16,207 bases of DNA from Syntrophaceae bacterium (lineage in GTDB: Bacteria > Desulfobacterota > Desulfomonilia > Desulfomonilales > Desulfomonilaceae). The first letter of the stretch is position 1. Each line of letters begins with the position of its first letter. Positions 1-8,103 of this stretch are shown piece after piece. The position numbers were made by a program, and so were the translations under genes. The DNA is taken from contig JACWAG010000134.1 of the NCBI GenBank assembly GCA_014874425.1, forward strand, positions 1-16,207. The letters are read 5' to 3'. Below the pieces are notes generated by a model. It was given only the letters and a program-made list of their open reading frames with translations. It had not been told where the DNA came from and did not search any database.

Positions 1-2
1 AA

Positions 3-440
3 ATATACCCATATACGGAGTCTCTCGATAGTTTCAAAAAATTTCCTTTTCTTTTTTTCGAAAATGAATGTTTTGAAGTAGACAAAGTTCGCGACAATAG
101 AAATTTGGTAGCTGTCTTTCTAAAAGGTGTAGACAGTTTCGAAAACGCTAAAAAATTGAGTGGTAGATTGGTTAGAGCTTCAGCGGACTTCTTCCCGCAT
201 AAAGAGGATGATGAATATTACTGGTTTGAACTGATAGGATTGAGAGTTTATGACATTCAGGGAAAACAACTCGGCAATGTTCAATCTTTACTGAGAACAT
301 CTGCGCATGATGTCCTTCAAATTCAAACCAAAACAAAAGAGATACTTGTTCCTTTGGTTGACGAAATTGTCAAGACTATTGATCTGAAGGGAAATCAAAT
401 AGTTGTAGATCTCTTGACCGGTATGGGCCCAGATGATTGA
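3..440 (+). CDS. rimM: Ribosome maturation factor RimM (5' end missing)
   Basis: RimM binds the 30S subunit through protein S19 and helps mature the 3' domain of 16S rRNA. The frame is open to the left edge, so the real start lies outside the window. The first visible in-frame codons (IYPYTESLDSF, then VRDNRNLVAVFLKGV) already match the N-terminal beta-barrel of RimM. The segment with AKKLSGRLV continues that domain. The PRC-barrel domain follows, with the acidic linker EDDEYYWFELIGLRVYD, the DVLQI strand and LVPLVDEIVKTIDL. A TTG codon at 105 is an internal Leu, not the start. The gene overlaps trmD by 8 nt (ATG at 433, TGA at 438-440), so the two are probably translationally coupled. The first 30 or so residues are missing. 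Confidence 0.93.
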   Translation: MYPYTESLDSFKKFPFLFFENECFEVDKVRDNRNLVAVFLKGVDSFENAKKLSGRLVRASADFFPHKEDDEYYWFELIGLRVYDIQGKQLGNVQSLLRTSAHDVLQIQTKTKEILVPLVDEIVKTIDLKGNQIVVDLLTGMGPDD

Positions 441-1170
441 TATCCGGCTATTAACTATTTTCCCAAATATTTTTGATTCTTTTTTAGCGTACGGAAATCC
501 GGCCAGGGCCATTCAAATGGGCTTGGCAAATATTCAGGCCATAGATCTTAGACAATTTACCGATGATACACGACGAACCACTGACGATTACCCCTATGGA
601 GGCGGTATCGGCATGGTAATGAAACCGGAACCTATTGTACGAGGTATACGTCACGTCCAAAAATCAGCAAAAGAAGCTCATGTTATCCTTTTGACGCCTC
701 AGGGTAGACAACTGAGTCAGGAGATCGTAGAAGAATTATCTAACAAGGATTGTCTGCTTTTAATTTGTGGTCGTTACGAAGGGATCGACGAAAGAGTACG
801 ATACTTCGTGGATGATGAAATTTCCGTCGGTGATTATATATTATCAGGTGGTGAAACCGCTGCGACAGTTTTAATAGACGCAATTATCCGCTTGATCCCT
901 GGAGTGTTAGGTTCTGACAGTCGAATTGATGGAGAATCATTTTATGACGGTCTCCTGGAATACCCCCAGTATACAAGGCCTAGGGAATTTGAAGGATTTG
1001 AAGTGCCCAATGTCCTTTTAGAGGGACATCATGAAAAAATTCGTCTCTGGAGACGAAAAATGTCTCTTATGAGAACCATGAAGCATCGGCCTGATCTGGT
1101 GGCATCTATAAAGGCCGACGCCGAAATGAAGCGGATAATACAGGAAATTGATTTAGAATCAATAGTTTAA
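433..1170 (+). CDS. trmD: tRNA (guanine-37-N1)-methyltransferase TrmD
   Basis: TrmD methylates N1 of G37 in tRNAs that read CNN codons, using S-adenosylmethionine, and so prevents +1 frameshifting. The protein has 245 residues, normal for the family. Diagnostic motifs are the N-terminal LLTIFPNIFDSF, the glycine-rich YPYGGGIGMVMKPEP, and the trefoil-knot SAM-binding segments GRYEGIDERV and EISVGDYILSGGE. The linker and C-terminal part carry LEYPQYTRP and VPNVLLEGHHEKIRLWRR, where a conserved His and Arg are expected. The start ATG lies inside the end of rimM; rplS follows 12 nt after the stop. The neighbours are the usual rimM and rplS partners, which supports one transcript for the group. 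Confidence 0.97.
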   Translation: MIDIRLLTIFPNIFDSFLAYGNPARAIQMGLANIQAIDLRQFTDDTRRTTDDYPYGGGIGMVMKPEPIVRGIRHVQKSAKEAHVILLTPQGRQLSQEIVEELSNKDCLLLICGRYEGIDERVRYFVDDEISVGDYILSGGETAATVLIDAIIRLIPGVLGSDSRIDGESFYDGLLEYPQYTRPREFEGFEVPNVLLEGHHEKIRLWRRKMSLMRTMKHRPDLVASIKADAEMKRIIQEIDLESIV

Positions 1171-1182
1171 GTGGAGTGAGTT

Positions 1183-1533
1183 ATGAATATTTTGGAAGAG
1201 TTGCAAAAAGAACAAATACGCATGGACGTTCCAGATTTTAGATCTGGTGATACGGTAAAAGTTCATGTTCGAATCGTAGAAGGTAACCGTGAAAGAATTC
1301 AGGTGTTTGAGGGCGTAATTATAGGGATCAACAGAAAAGGCTCCGGTTCAAGTTTCACTGTGCGAAAAGTCTCCTATGGAATAGGAGTCGAACGAGTTTT
1401 CCCACATGATTCACCTTTGATTGACAAAGTCGAATTGGTGAGCCGAGGGAGGGTTCGACGATCAAAGATTTATTACATTAGAAAACTTAGAGGTAAGGCA
1501 GCTAGAATTAAAGAGAAAATTGCAAGTCTTTAA
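1183..1533 (+). CDS. rplS: 50S ribosomal protein L19
   Basis: L19 sits at the 30S-50S interface of the large subunit. The 116 residues match the family length and show its signature: an N-terminal helix (MNILEELQKEQ), the SH3-like barrel with FRSGDTVKVHVRI and the segment IQVFEGVIIGINRKG, then FTVRKVSYGIGVERVFP, ending in the basic tail RRSKIYYIRKLRGKAARI. The ATG follows a purine-rich ribosome-binding site (GGAG within 1171-1180). It lies between trmD and rnhB in the standard order of the translation operon, with 12-nt and 9-nt gaps. Confidence 0.98.
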   Translation: MNILEELQKEQIRMDVPDFRSGDTVKVHVRIVEGNRERIQVFEGVIIGINRKGSGSSFTVRKVSYGIGVERVFPHDSPLIDKVELVSRGRVRRSKIYYIRKLRGKAARIKEKIASL

Positions 1534-1542
1534 TTAATTGGG

Positions 1543-2169
1543 ATGCCGCCTGACAATAAATATGAACTTGAAGCTTACGCGTCAGGCGTCAAACAGATAG
1601 CCGGTATAGATGAAGCGGGCCGTGGACCGCTGGCAGGACCAGTGGTAGCGGCCGCTGTAATTTTACGCGCTGATTCAAAAATATCAGGTCTAAACGATTC
1701 AAAGCTTCTTAGCCCCGTTCAACGAGAAAAACTTTTTTATGAAATCAAACAAGAAGCACAATCTGTAAGCGTAAGCATAGTCTCTTCCGAAACCATCGAT
1801 TCCATAAATATTCTTCAAGCGACCCGATTGGCGATGACAAATGCGGTTCAAGCACTTGCGTTTGAACCGGAGTTACTTCTCATTGACGGTCCTATATCCC
1901 TTGATCTGACAATCACTCAACTCCCGATCATTAAAGGCGATAGACTGTGCGCATCAATAGCCGCGGCGAGTATAATCGCCAAAGTAACACGCGACCGAAT
2001 AATGCTGGAATTGCACGAAGAATTTCCTGAATATCGGTTCGACAAAAATAAGGGTTATGGAACCAAAGAACATAGGCTTGCTATTTTGAAACATGGACCT
2101 TGTAAGGTCCATAGAAAATATTTCGGACAGGTGAAAAAGTTCTTTCAGGAAAATTTGTTCGGGAATTAA
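1543..2169 (+). CDS. rnhB: Ribonuclease HII
   Basis: RNase HII cuts the RNA strand of RNA-DNA hybrids and removes single ribonucleotides misincorporated into DNA. The 208-residue protein has the full metal-binding set: Asp23-Glu24 in GIDEAGRGPLAGPVV, Asp115 in LLIDGP, and Asp133 in KGDRLCASIAAASIIAKV. The C-terminal substrate-contact region KNKGYGTKEHRLAI...GPCKVHRKYF is intact. The Shine-Dalgarno sequence is weak (GGG directly before the ATG at 1543), and the gene starts only 9 nt after the rplS stop, so coupling with rplS is likely. Its stop codon overlaps the stop of the convergent AsmA-like gene by 4 nt, leaving no room for an intergenic terminator. Confidence 0.97.
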   Translation: MPPDNKYELEAYASGVKQIAGIDEAGRGPLAGPVVAAAVILRADSKISGLNDSKLLSPVQREKLFYEIKQEAQSVSVSIVSSETIDSINILQATRLAMTNAVQALAFEPELLLIDGPISLDLTITQLPIIKGDRLCASIAAASIIAKVTRDRIMLELHEEFPEYRFDKNKGYGTKEHRLAILKHGPCKVHRKYFGQVKKFFQENLFGN

Positions 2170-5100
2170 TTTTCTATTTTTAAATTATCGAACGGTTCCA
2201 ATCTTATGTCAGGTGAACTGTAAAGACCTCGAATTCTGAAAGTCGTAGTCAATATCTTTCCATCTTTTGTGATCAAATTACCAAAAATACCTGAAACTAT
2301 GGCGTCTAATCCTACTAGAGGAGATACCTGCACTTTAAAATCTATTCGGTTTTGATCACTGAAATACATTCCTGAACCATCAATTCTGGCCGCGTCCGAC
2401 AACAATTTTAAATTCCTGAACTGCCATTTGTTATCAAAAACTACCATTTTCCATGTAATTTTTTGATATGGTAAGCCTTGCCCGATGATGTCAGGTAGAT
2501 GCCCCCTAATCAATGAACCCAAATTGATTAGAGAAAAAAGCTTAGATAGAATTTCAAATCTATAAATAATTCCATTTGTTAATACAACATCAACAATTCC
2601 GGTTTTGTAGATCCCATGATTTTCAACACTTTTTCGAAGTTTCCATTCCATTTTTCCATGGACGTTCATGTTCCCATCGACCTTTACTCTTTGGGGATCA
2701 GAAACAAAAACTCTATCGAACTTAAGATTCTCACCCTGAAAATCAAGTTTAAAAGGAATGGTTGTTTGGGCCTTGATATCAAAGTTGGCGCTTCCTCTCA
2801 AAACACCATCTACAAAGTTCATTTGCCATTTTGTGACTTTTACCAATCCCGAGACTCCATTCAGTTCAGAGCGGAAGTCATCAAACGATCGATGTTCTGT
2901 TTTCCCTTTGAGGACATGAACGTTTCCGGAAAGTTTACACTTTGCAAGAAATCGAATTAAAGGATTGGTCTGTATCCATTCTTGCCATGTGACAGAACTT
3001 ATTTCATCTGGTGGAGCGGTAAAGTCCGTAGTGTCGAGAAATTCAGAATCTATGCTAAATTTAAGCCTAGGATTTTCCCCATCCATTATTGAGAAATTCC
3101 CTGCGACCAAGGAACTCCCAGTGCGAGACCTTTCAATGGAGACATTGATGAATTTGGACTTGCTTTGAAAAACTCCAGTTATTCCTTCGGTAACTTTCCT
3201 AAATCTCGGTAATTTTAGAGAGACGTGGCTAAAAATTATATTGGCTTCAAAATTTGGCCCCTGATTTCTTTCCTTTCTTATCGAAAAATCGCCTTCCAAC
3301 CTTCCGCCGCTCTGCAACTCCAATACTGGATCCGTAAAAGGGATAAGAGATGATGTGGGGATCCCTTTAGGTGGCAAATTAACAAGGACAAGAAATTTTC
3401 CATCATCCTTGAAAAAGGCCTTTGCGGATATTCGACCGGCTTCTGATATCAAATAGGCTTCCTCTATAGATATCCCTTCACTGTTCCTAATTCCTGAGAA
3501 TTCAACTTTGGCGTTTATTCCGTTTCTTTTTCTTACAAATGACTCGTAGACTATTGTGGTAGGAGAAAGATCTATGGTTCCAGAGAAAATGAGATTTGTG
3601 GGCTTGCCTTTAACAGTGAGAGAAACTGGAGTATTTCCAGCTAGGTTCCAACCAGATGAAAATACACTGAATTTGTGTACATCTGAACCTCCAAGCTTAA
3701 GATCCAAGCTCAGGTTCCAGTCGGATTGAGACGCGTCCCCTTTAAATTCGAAAGGACTGTCGCCAATCAAACCTTTAATTCCAGCAATACTCACTTTGGC
3801 GCCTCTAAACCTAATATCACCAACCAGTTTTCTTACAGGTAACGGCGATCCATCAATTCTGAACTGAATTTCTTCGAGTCTCACAAGACCCGTAAGAGAT
3901 GGATCCGATAAAGCGCCTTTTACGTCCATGGTTATGGCGGCAGTCCCCTGAGTTTCAAGGATATTTTTGACGATGGGCTCAAATCTTTGAGAAAAAGGCT
4001 TATGCACAAGCACATCACGAATATCGGAAGCATAAGCATTGGCGGATACAAACAAATCTACAGTAGGATTTGTTTTCAAATTGGAAATCCACCCGTTTAT
4101 CACCACCGGAGAATTTCCCAGAGATAGGTTTATGCCCTTAAAAAGAACCTCTGTTGTATTTAAACGAACAAATCCACTCGCTTCTCTGATAAGGGATGAA
4201 CATCCCGGGACAAAACCTGAAACGTTGCTGAGAACAATATCAAATCCCATGTTAGCGTTTCGGAAGTTCCCCTTTCGAAACGAATCCAGGTTGTTGCTCC
4301 AGAATGAATTGACAATTTGAACATGTCCTTTTAAGTCCGCCCTTTTTATGCGGTCTCGTTCGGAAACCGGGAACAAACTCAATGGCAGAAAATCTGATAT
4401 TCTTTTAAGATCAATCTCTGCTCTGGAAATTAATATGCCTAATGTTGAATTGGCTTTCTGTCTATCCTTAATCTGAATTTTCAGAGAAGCCACCGCGCCC
4501 GGTAAACTTATTTCCTGTAAATCCAGACTAATCAATTCATCAGATATGTCACCTACAAATCGAGTTCCAATCTTATCTATCGGGACCCTAGACTTAATAA
4601 GTTGATTCGATTGGATAAAACCACCGGAAACAATTGATACGCCACTGAAAGCCCATTTCCCGGAATCAAATTTTGCGTCAGCCGCAAAACTGAAATTGGC
4701 TCCCGAAATTGGTATATTGACACCAAAACATTTTACACAGATGAGAAAAGGTTTCACCGGACAATCGGAGAACTTTGCGCTGAAAATCCTGGGGGTTTGA
4801 CTTTTATCCGATGGATTTTCAGATGAAAAACTGCCCTTCATTTCAAAGGAACCATAAAGAGTTGATTCGCTGGCGCGTCCTTTAATTTCAAATGAGTCAA
4901 CTCCTGAAAGATCCAAATTTTGAAACTTGATATCCAGTTGGCTAAAGATAAGTTGACCTTTGGCGGAGGAACGTAATGAATGCGATTTATTTCTATTTAT
5001 AACGCTACCTTGACACAACTCAAATTGTCTAATTTCAGGCTTCAACCAAAACGTTTCTAACAAATTCTTTTCATAGTTGGGAAAGTTCTCTTCATTCGTT

Positions 5101-5486
5101 AGCTCAGTCTGTAAAAACAGAGTGGGCTTGACCACGGAAAGCTTTTTGACCTTCAAGGATCGAAAAATGAGAGAACCGATGTCGAGATAACAATCAATTT
5201 CCTTAGCCTGAAAAACAGGTTCATTATTGTCGGGTTTAACAACATTGAGTTCCATCAGGGAAATTTGGATATTTCGGAAAGTTAACCAACGTATAGAAAG
5301 ATCACTGTACTTAATTTTGTTACCAATTCTGGTTTCAATCAAGGCTGTTAAATATTTACCCGCTGTTTCCGCGGTTATAAAAAAATAAGCTACGAAAGAC
5401 GCTACAAAGATACTAAAAAGACCAAATAGAACAAGACCAACCAAAATTCTGAAGCCGTATGTTTTTTTTTTGATTGATGTACTCAA
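2166..5486 (-). CDS. AsmA/YhdP-like envelope protein (1106 aa)
   Basis: This is a large, single-pass inner-membrane protein of the AsmA-like/YhdP (DUF3971, TamB-type) superfamily. Members are long beta-groove proteins thought to carry phospholipids between inner and outer membrane. A basic N-terminus (KKKTYGFR) precedes one hydrophobic helix at about residues 12-37. The rest is a long, beta-rich periplasmic part with repeated short strands. The last 150 residues look like the AsmA-like C-terminal region (DVVLTNGIIYRFEILSKL... DIIGQGLPYQKITW...LLSDAARIDGSGMYF... IRGLYSSPDIRLEP). The start is TTG at 5486, since a stop codon lies just upstream in frame; the Shine-Dalgarno sequence is weak. It faces rnhB and shares 4 nt with it. 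Which lipid it handles cannot be told from the sequence; E. coli YhdP (about 1266 residues) is the nearest well-known relative by style. Confidence 0.8.
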   Translation of the reverse strand: MSTSIKKKTYGFRILVGLVLFGLFSIFVASFVAYFFITAETAGKYLTALIETRIGNKIKYSDLSIRWLTFRNIQISLMELNVVKPDNNEPVFQAKEIDCYLDIGSLIFRSLKVKKLSVVKPTLFLQTELTNEENFPNYEKNLLETFWLKPEIRQFELCQGSVINRNKSHSLRSSAKGQLIFSQLDIKFQNLDLSGVDSFEIKGRASESTLYGSFEMKGSFSSENPSDKSQTPRIFSAKFSDCPVKPFLICVKCFGVNIPISGANFSFAADAKFDSGKWAFSGVSIVSGGFIQSNQLIKSRVPIDKIGTRFVGDISDELISLDLQEISLPGAVASLKIQIKDRQKANSTLGILISRAEIDLKRISDFLPLSLFPVSERDRIKRADLKGHVQIVNSFWSNNLDSFRKGNFRNANMGFDIVLSNVSGFVPGCSSLIREASGFVRLNTTEVLFKGINLSLGNSPVVINGWISNLKTNPTVDLFVSANAYASDIRDVLVHKPFSQRFEPIVKNILETQGTAAITMDVKGALSDPSLTGLVRLEEIQFRIDGSPLPVRKLVGDIRFRGAKVSIAGIKGLIGDSPFEFKGDASQSDWNLSLDLKLGGSDVHKFSVFSSGWNLAGNTPVSLTVKGKPTNLIFSGTIDLSPTTIVYESFVRKRNGINAKVEFSGIRNSEGISIEEAYLISEAGRISAKAFFKDDGKFLVLVNLPPKGIPTSSLIPFTDPVLELQSGGRLEGDFSIRKERNQGPNFEANIIFSHVSLKLPRFRKVTEGITGVFQSKSKFINVSIERSRTGSSLVAGNFSIMDGENPRLKFSIDSEFLDTTDFTAPPDEISSVTWQEWIQTNPLIRFLAKCKLSGNVHVLKGKTEHRSFDDFRSELNGVSGLVKVTKWQMNFVDGVLRGSANFDIKAQTTIPFKLDFQGENLKFDRVFVSDPQRVKVDGNMNVHGKMEWKLRKSVENHGIYKTGIVDVVLTNGIIYRFEILSKLFSLINLGSLIRGHLPDIIGQGLPYQKITWKMVVFDNKWQFRNLKLLSDAARIDGSGMYFSDQNRIDFKVQVSPLVGLDAIVSGIFGNLITKDGKILTTTFRIRGLYSSPDIRLEPFDNLKIEN

Positions 5487-5617
5487 AGGTTATCCGTGAA
5501 TCTCGTTCATGAAAATGTTTGGAAGATAACGAGGCGGGGAATCTCTAATATTTAAATTTACAAGACACTATTAGGCCTGGATCAATACATAAACAGACTC
5601 TACTTGATTTTTTGGAT

Positions 5618-5645
5618 GACAAGGAGGAGAGGAATCCCCCTTGTC
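5618..5645 (-). terminator. Hairpin after the Rho-N gene, possible terminator
   Basis: An inverted repeat GACAAGG (5618-5624) / CCTTGTC (5639-5645), extendable inward with one wobble pair, lies 20 nt past the stop of the Rho-N-domain gene and upstream of the AsmA-like gene on the same strand. No good T-tract follows in either direction, so intrinsic termination is only a possibility. The rest of 5487-5666 shows no gene and no clear promoter. Confidence 0.35.
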
Positions 5646-5666
5646 GATTAAATAGTTTTCATGCCT

Positions 5667-5999
5667 TTATGCTTGACGAGTTCTCTTTTTCATTCTTGAA
5701 ACCTTGCGTCGAAGAATATCCAGCCTGTTTCTCTTTGCTCCCTCACTACGTTCCTGAACAAGTTTTGCTCTCAACTGTTTAACCTTGTCTTTAAAAACTC
5801 GTACACCTTCCGAGTTTTTCTTAGACACGGAAGGCGGAAGGCCCTTCTCCGCCCTTAGAAAGTCAATGATTTCACGCTTATTCATGCCATGAATACCTTG
5901 AATGTTAGGCACCTTTAAAGCTTCTACGCGCAATTCTTTTATAGTCCAATCTTCTAAAGGTTTTTCCTTTTTTGCCTTGCGTTCCTTTTTGTCGCCCAT
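5667..5999 (-). CDS. Small basic Rho-N/SAP-like domain protein
   Basis: This 110-residue protein is rich in Lys and Arg. Residues about 15-55 (EDWTIKELRVEALKV...GIHGMNKREIIDFLRAEKG) resemble the helical Rho N-terminal domain, a SAP-like fold found at the start of transcription terminator Rho. The RNA-binding and ATPase domains of Rho are absent. The remainder is a basic, probably helical tail (KDKVKQLRAKLVQERSEGAKRNRLDILRRKVSRMKKRTRQA). Nucleic-acid binding is a reasonable inference; its cellular job is unknown. The ATG at 5999 has a very strong Shine-Dalgarno (AAGGAGG, 6010-6004) at short spacing, and an extended -10 promoter lies just upstream, so it is probably well expressed from its own promoter. 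Confidence 0.8.
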   Translation of the reverse strand: MGDKKERKAKKEKPLEDWTIKELRVEALKVPNIQGIHGMNKREIIDFLRAEKGLPPSVSKKNSEGVRVFKDKVKQLRAKLVQERSEGAKRNRLDILRRKVSRMKKRTRQA

Positions 6000-6041
6000 T
6001 GATCCTCCTTGAATTTTTGCGTTTCTCGATGTTTCAAAAAG

Positions 6042-6050
6042 ATTATATCA
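6042..6050 (-). promoter_or_regulatory. Extended -10 promoter of the Rho-N gene
   Basis: On the minus strand the sequence reads TGATATAAT: a perfect -10 hexamer (TATAAT, 6047-6042) with the TGn extension that lets sigma-70-type polymerase work without a good -35. No convincing -35 is seen at the right distance. It would give a leader of about 35 nt before the ATG at 5999. Confidence 0.6.
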
Positions 6051-6076
6051 AAATCTAGAATTCTTGACGGCGCTCT

Positions 6077-6121
6077 CCAATGTGTAAAATCATAAAGCAA
6101 ATCAATTTTACATATTATTGG
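6077..6121. repeat. Imperfect inverted repeat upstream of the Rho-N promoter
   Basis: CCAAT (6077-6081) plus TGTAAAAT (6083-6090) are mirrored by ATTTTACA (6105-6112) plus ATTGG (6117-6121), with small bulges and a 14-nt loop. No T-tract follows. It could be a hairpin in the holA 3' region or a binding site; nothing decides between these. Confidence 0.35.
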
Positions 6122-6131
6122 TCCCTCTTGT

Positions 6132-6398
6132 CTATAACTTGTATTGTTTTGCGCTCACTCCGCGGGAGAGAACCATCTGGACTTGAGTTTTAAACGGAAT
6201 TTTTCTTCTGATCAAATCCCTAAACGTTTTCCCCAGAGAATCGGAAAATGATACATCCGCATCTTCGGCAAGTTCAACCTTTAAGAATAATCGGTTTTTA
6301 CCTTAGAGTCTGTCAAGCATTACTTGATATTCACAACTTATACCGGCTAGACCGCTTAAAACGCTGTCAATCTTACCAGAATAGATATTTACTGCTTT
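6132..6398 (-). pseudogene. Decayed C-terminus of a phenylacetate-CoA-ligase-type enzyme
   Basis: In the +1 frame relative to the end of holA, one continuous reading frame with a single internal TAA (6305-6303) gives a protein-like sequence. It contains KAVNIYSGKIDSVLSGLAG, SCEYQVMLDR, then after the stop GKNRLFLKVELAEDA, ending RRKIPFKTQVQMVLSRG and a TAG at 6134-6132. This resembles the C-terminal domain of PaaK-type AMP-forming ligases (pattern: GVNIFPSQIE-VL, then YQ-hydrophobic-DR, then DxLxVKVE, then a closing strand before the GSLPR region). No start codon, ribosome-binding site or ATP-binding domain is present, and the 5' end runs into holA. It is most simply a remnant left by deletion of a full gene. 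The family assignment rests on motif likeness only. Confidence 0.5.
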
Positions 6399-7768
6399 GC
6401 AGATATTTTTCGTCCATGATTGTCTGAGTCGCAAATTGTCAAAACCAGGTTTTCAAGGATTATTTCGGGAGCAAACGAGCCTAACTTTGAAGACTTGATT
6501 TGCATGTCCGCGGCGAGAATCATTTCCATTACTCGAATTAATTTGTCAAGAGGAAAGGCTTGAGCGGTTTTTAGCAGTTGAAAAAGAGGGAAATCTTTTT
6601 GATTTAATAGATTGAACTTACCTTTGTTTAATTTTTCGGAAGAAGTTTCCTGTCTGACTTTTGCAACGGTGGAGACAAACCCATCATAAGTCAAATTCGA
6701 TTTCCAAGTTGACTTAAAACTCGTGAACAACAATTCACGGGCCGCTATGAGTTTGCGGAATTCAGATGCCATGACCGCAAGTGTCTGCAAAGGATGATCT
6801 ACCGCTTTGAGATTTTCATGAAGCGCTATCAACAATTTTTCGGGGTTTGAGTCCCGAATGGCTCTTGATAGGTCAAAAAAAGCCGCTTCGTGAAAATCTA
6901 GAAAAAGATCTTTGACATCATGAACCGTTATCTCAGAACGTTTGCCCAGATAGGACACGATTTTCTGTAATTCACTTCTGATACGCCTAATGTCTTTTCC
7001 TGATTTTGAAAAAGCGAGTTCCATAGCCTCGGGCGTTATGGTTTTTTCATGAGTTCGCAGAAAGTCTTTGACTAAACTTTGGAAATAACTTCTATCAAGT
7101 CTTACAAATGATCTATCAAATCTCGGCCTTAATTCTTCGACTTGTCCTTTTTCCTGGAAAGTTTTCAAAAGAGGATTTCTTTTGTCGACGGAATTTGCGG
7201 TCATAATTAAATAGGTGTCCTGAGGCAAGCTATTTTGCAGGAGATCAATAAGGATATTTTCATCACCGGATGATATTGCTCCTGAAAAATCATTCGCAAA
7301 AGTCGCCGCTGCCTGCTGGAGCAATTCACGGTCTGAAGGATCAAGACGCGAAACCTCATCTACCTCTTTTAGCCAATCATTGGGCAAATCCCCTGTTAGG
7401 GGCACGAGATCAAAAGAAACCGCCATTTGTTTCAAGAAACGAAACGCTGCCTTGGACTCTCCTGCTTTCCACAGGTCAACGATACGACCAATGGTTTTTG
7501 TGATGTTGGCCTGACTGATGAATAAGGGAGTCTGTTCCACAAGCGCAACGCGTATTCCCCCAAACAAGGGTCTGTTCATCAAATAGGCGATTAGGTCGCC
7601 CATATCTAAGCTGGACCCATCAAAAGTGTTTAGATTAGTTGTCTTGGAGGCTGGATCCAAAATCGAGTCAATCAAGTTTGAAACTTTTTCTTTGATCAAA
7701 AAGTCATCACCATAGAATAAAAAAAGACCTGTCGAAATCTGACTTTTTTTAGCGGGTTTGTCTTTCAT
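6389..7768 (-). CDS. holA: DNA polymerase III delta subunit (HolA), enlarged
   Basis: HolA is the wrench subunit of the clamp loader that opens the beta sliding clamp. The N-terminus GLFLFYGDDFLIKEKV, the strand FGGIRVALVEQ (about 69-79), the segment LPQDTYLIMTANSVDKRNPLLKTF (about 181-204), the AAA-lid region ITPEAMELAFSKSGKDIRRIRSELQKI and the C-terminal collar helices (LIRVMEMILAADMQIKSSK) fit the family. At 459 residues it is about 110-120 longer than usual (about 340). The excess lies mainly at residues 85-168, between two strands of the N-terminal domain. No strong Shine-Dalgarno precedes the ATG at 7768, but a TAG six codons upstream in frame excludes an earlier ATG. The reading frame is intact and there is no sign of decay. 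Confidence 0.88.
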   Translation of the reverse strand: MKDKPAKKSQISTGLFLFYGDDFLIKEKVSNLIDSILDPASKTTNLNTFDGSSLDMGDLIAYLMNRPLFGGIRVALVEQTPLFISQANITKTIGRIVDLWKAGESKAAFRFLKQMAVSFDLVPLTGDLPNDWLKEVDEVSRLDPSDRELLQQAAATFANDFSGAISSGDENILIDLLQNSLPQDTYLIMTANSVDKRNPLLKTFQEKGQVEELRPRFDRSFVRLDRSYFQSLVKDFLRTHEKTITPEAMELAFSKSGKDIRRIRSELQKIVSYLGKRSEITVHDVKDLFLDFHEAAFFDLSRAIRDSNPEKLLIALHENLKAVDHPLQTLAVMASEFRKLIAARELLFTSFKSTWKSNLTYDGFVSTVAKVRQETSSEKLNKGKFNLLNQKDFPLFQLLKTAQAFPLDKLIRVMEMILAADMQIKSSKLGSFAPEIILENLVLTICDSDNHGRKISAKQ

Positions 7769-7917
7769 GTTCTGTGAAAGAATGGCCTAATAGCCTCTAT
7801 GTCTTGTATATATCTTGATTTTATGAAGAAAAAATAATTTCTTGCGAACTTTCATTATTCCGCATGGTCAATATAATAACATAAGGTTAGTCCGTCAAAC
7901 AAACTTGAGAGCTGGAA

Positions 7918-8026
7918 TGTCGCGCGAAAATCGGCAGACATGTCCGAAACTGTACATAGCGGTTATGGTATTGAAAACATTGTATAACGAGAAGATAATC
8001 AATATCGTGGTGTCGGAAGTTGTACA
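7918..8026 (+). promoter_or_regulatory. Candidate activator-binding repeats (UAS)
   Basis: Two imperfect direct repeats, TGTCCGAAACTGTACA (7941-7956) and TGTCGGAAGTTGTACA (8011-8026), agree at 13 of 16 positions and start 70 bp apart. Each has a TGT-N10-ACA outline, which suits a dimeric regulator. A third TGTC...GACA pair spans 7918-7940. They lie about 90-190 bp upstream of the sigma-54 promoter, the usual distance for an enhancer-binding protein. The regulator is not encoded in this window. The remainder of 7769-8156 shows no convincing gene. Confidence 0.4.
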
Positions 8027-8043
8027 ATGAACAAAAACAAAAT

Positions 8044-8056
8044 AATCCAAAGGTTA
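8044..8056 (+). promoter_or_regulatory. IHF-like site
   Basis: AATCCAAAGGTTA matches the IHF core consensus WATCAANNNNTTR with one mismatch. It sits between the candidate upstream repeats and the -24/-12 promoter, where IHF commonly bends DNA in sigma-54 systems. The consensus is loose, so this alone would be weak evidence. Confidence 0.35.
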
Positions 8057-8103
8057 ATTATAACCTGCTGAACTTAAGACTCATTTTCATGAATTTGTAG
8101 GTT

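Noticed and set aside
13..45. Likeness between 13-45 and 6020-6045 (CTCGAT-like then GTTTCAAAAA)
   Set aside because: One copy is inside rimM coding sequence and the other in a leader; the match is short and A/T-rich and most likely chance.
105..440. Short reading frame starting at TTG 105 as a complete gene
   Set aside because: The same frame is open to the window edge and its upstream codons still match RimM, so the gene is simply cut by the window.
2616..4320. Several plus-strand reading frames opposite the AsmA-like gene
   Set aside because: They lack family resemblance and ribosome-binding sites and are antisense to a long, coherent protein with a membrane helix and a recognisable C-terminus.
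7941..8026. Repeats considered as the start of a CRISPR or other array
   Set aside because: Only two imperfect copies exist, 70 bp apart, with no further units and no cas genes.
7842..8030. 62-codon reading frame starting with TTG
   Set aside because: It has no ribosome-binding site and no recognisable protein character, and it overlaps the candidate activator repeats; the region reads better as regulatory DNA.
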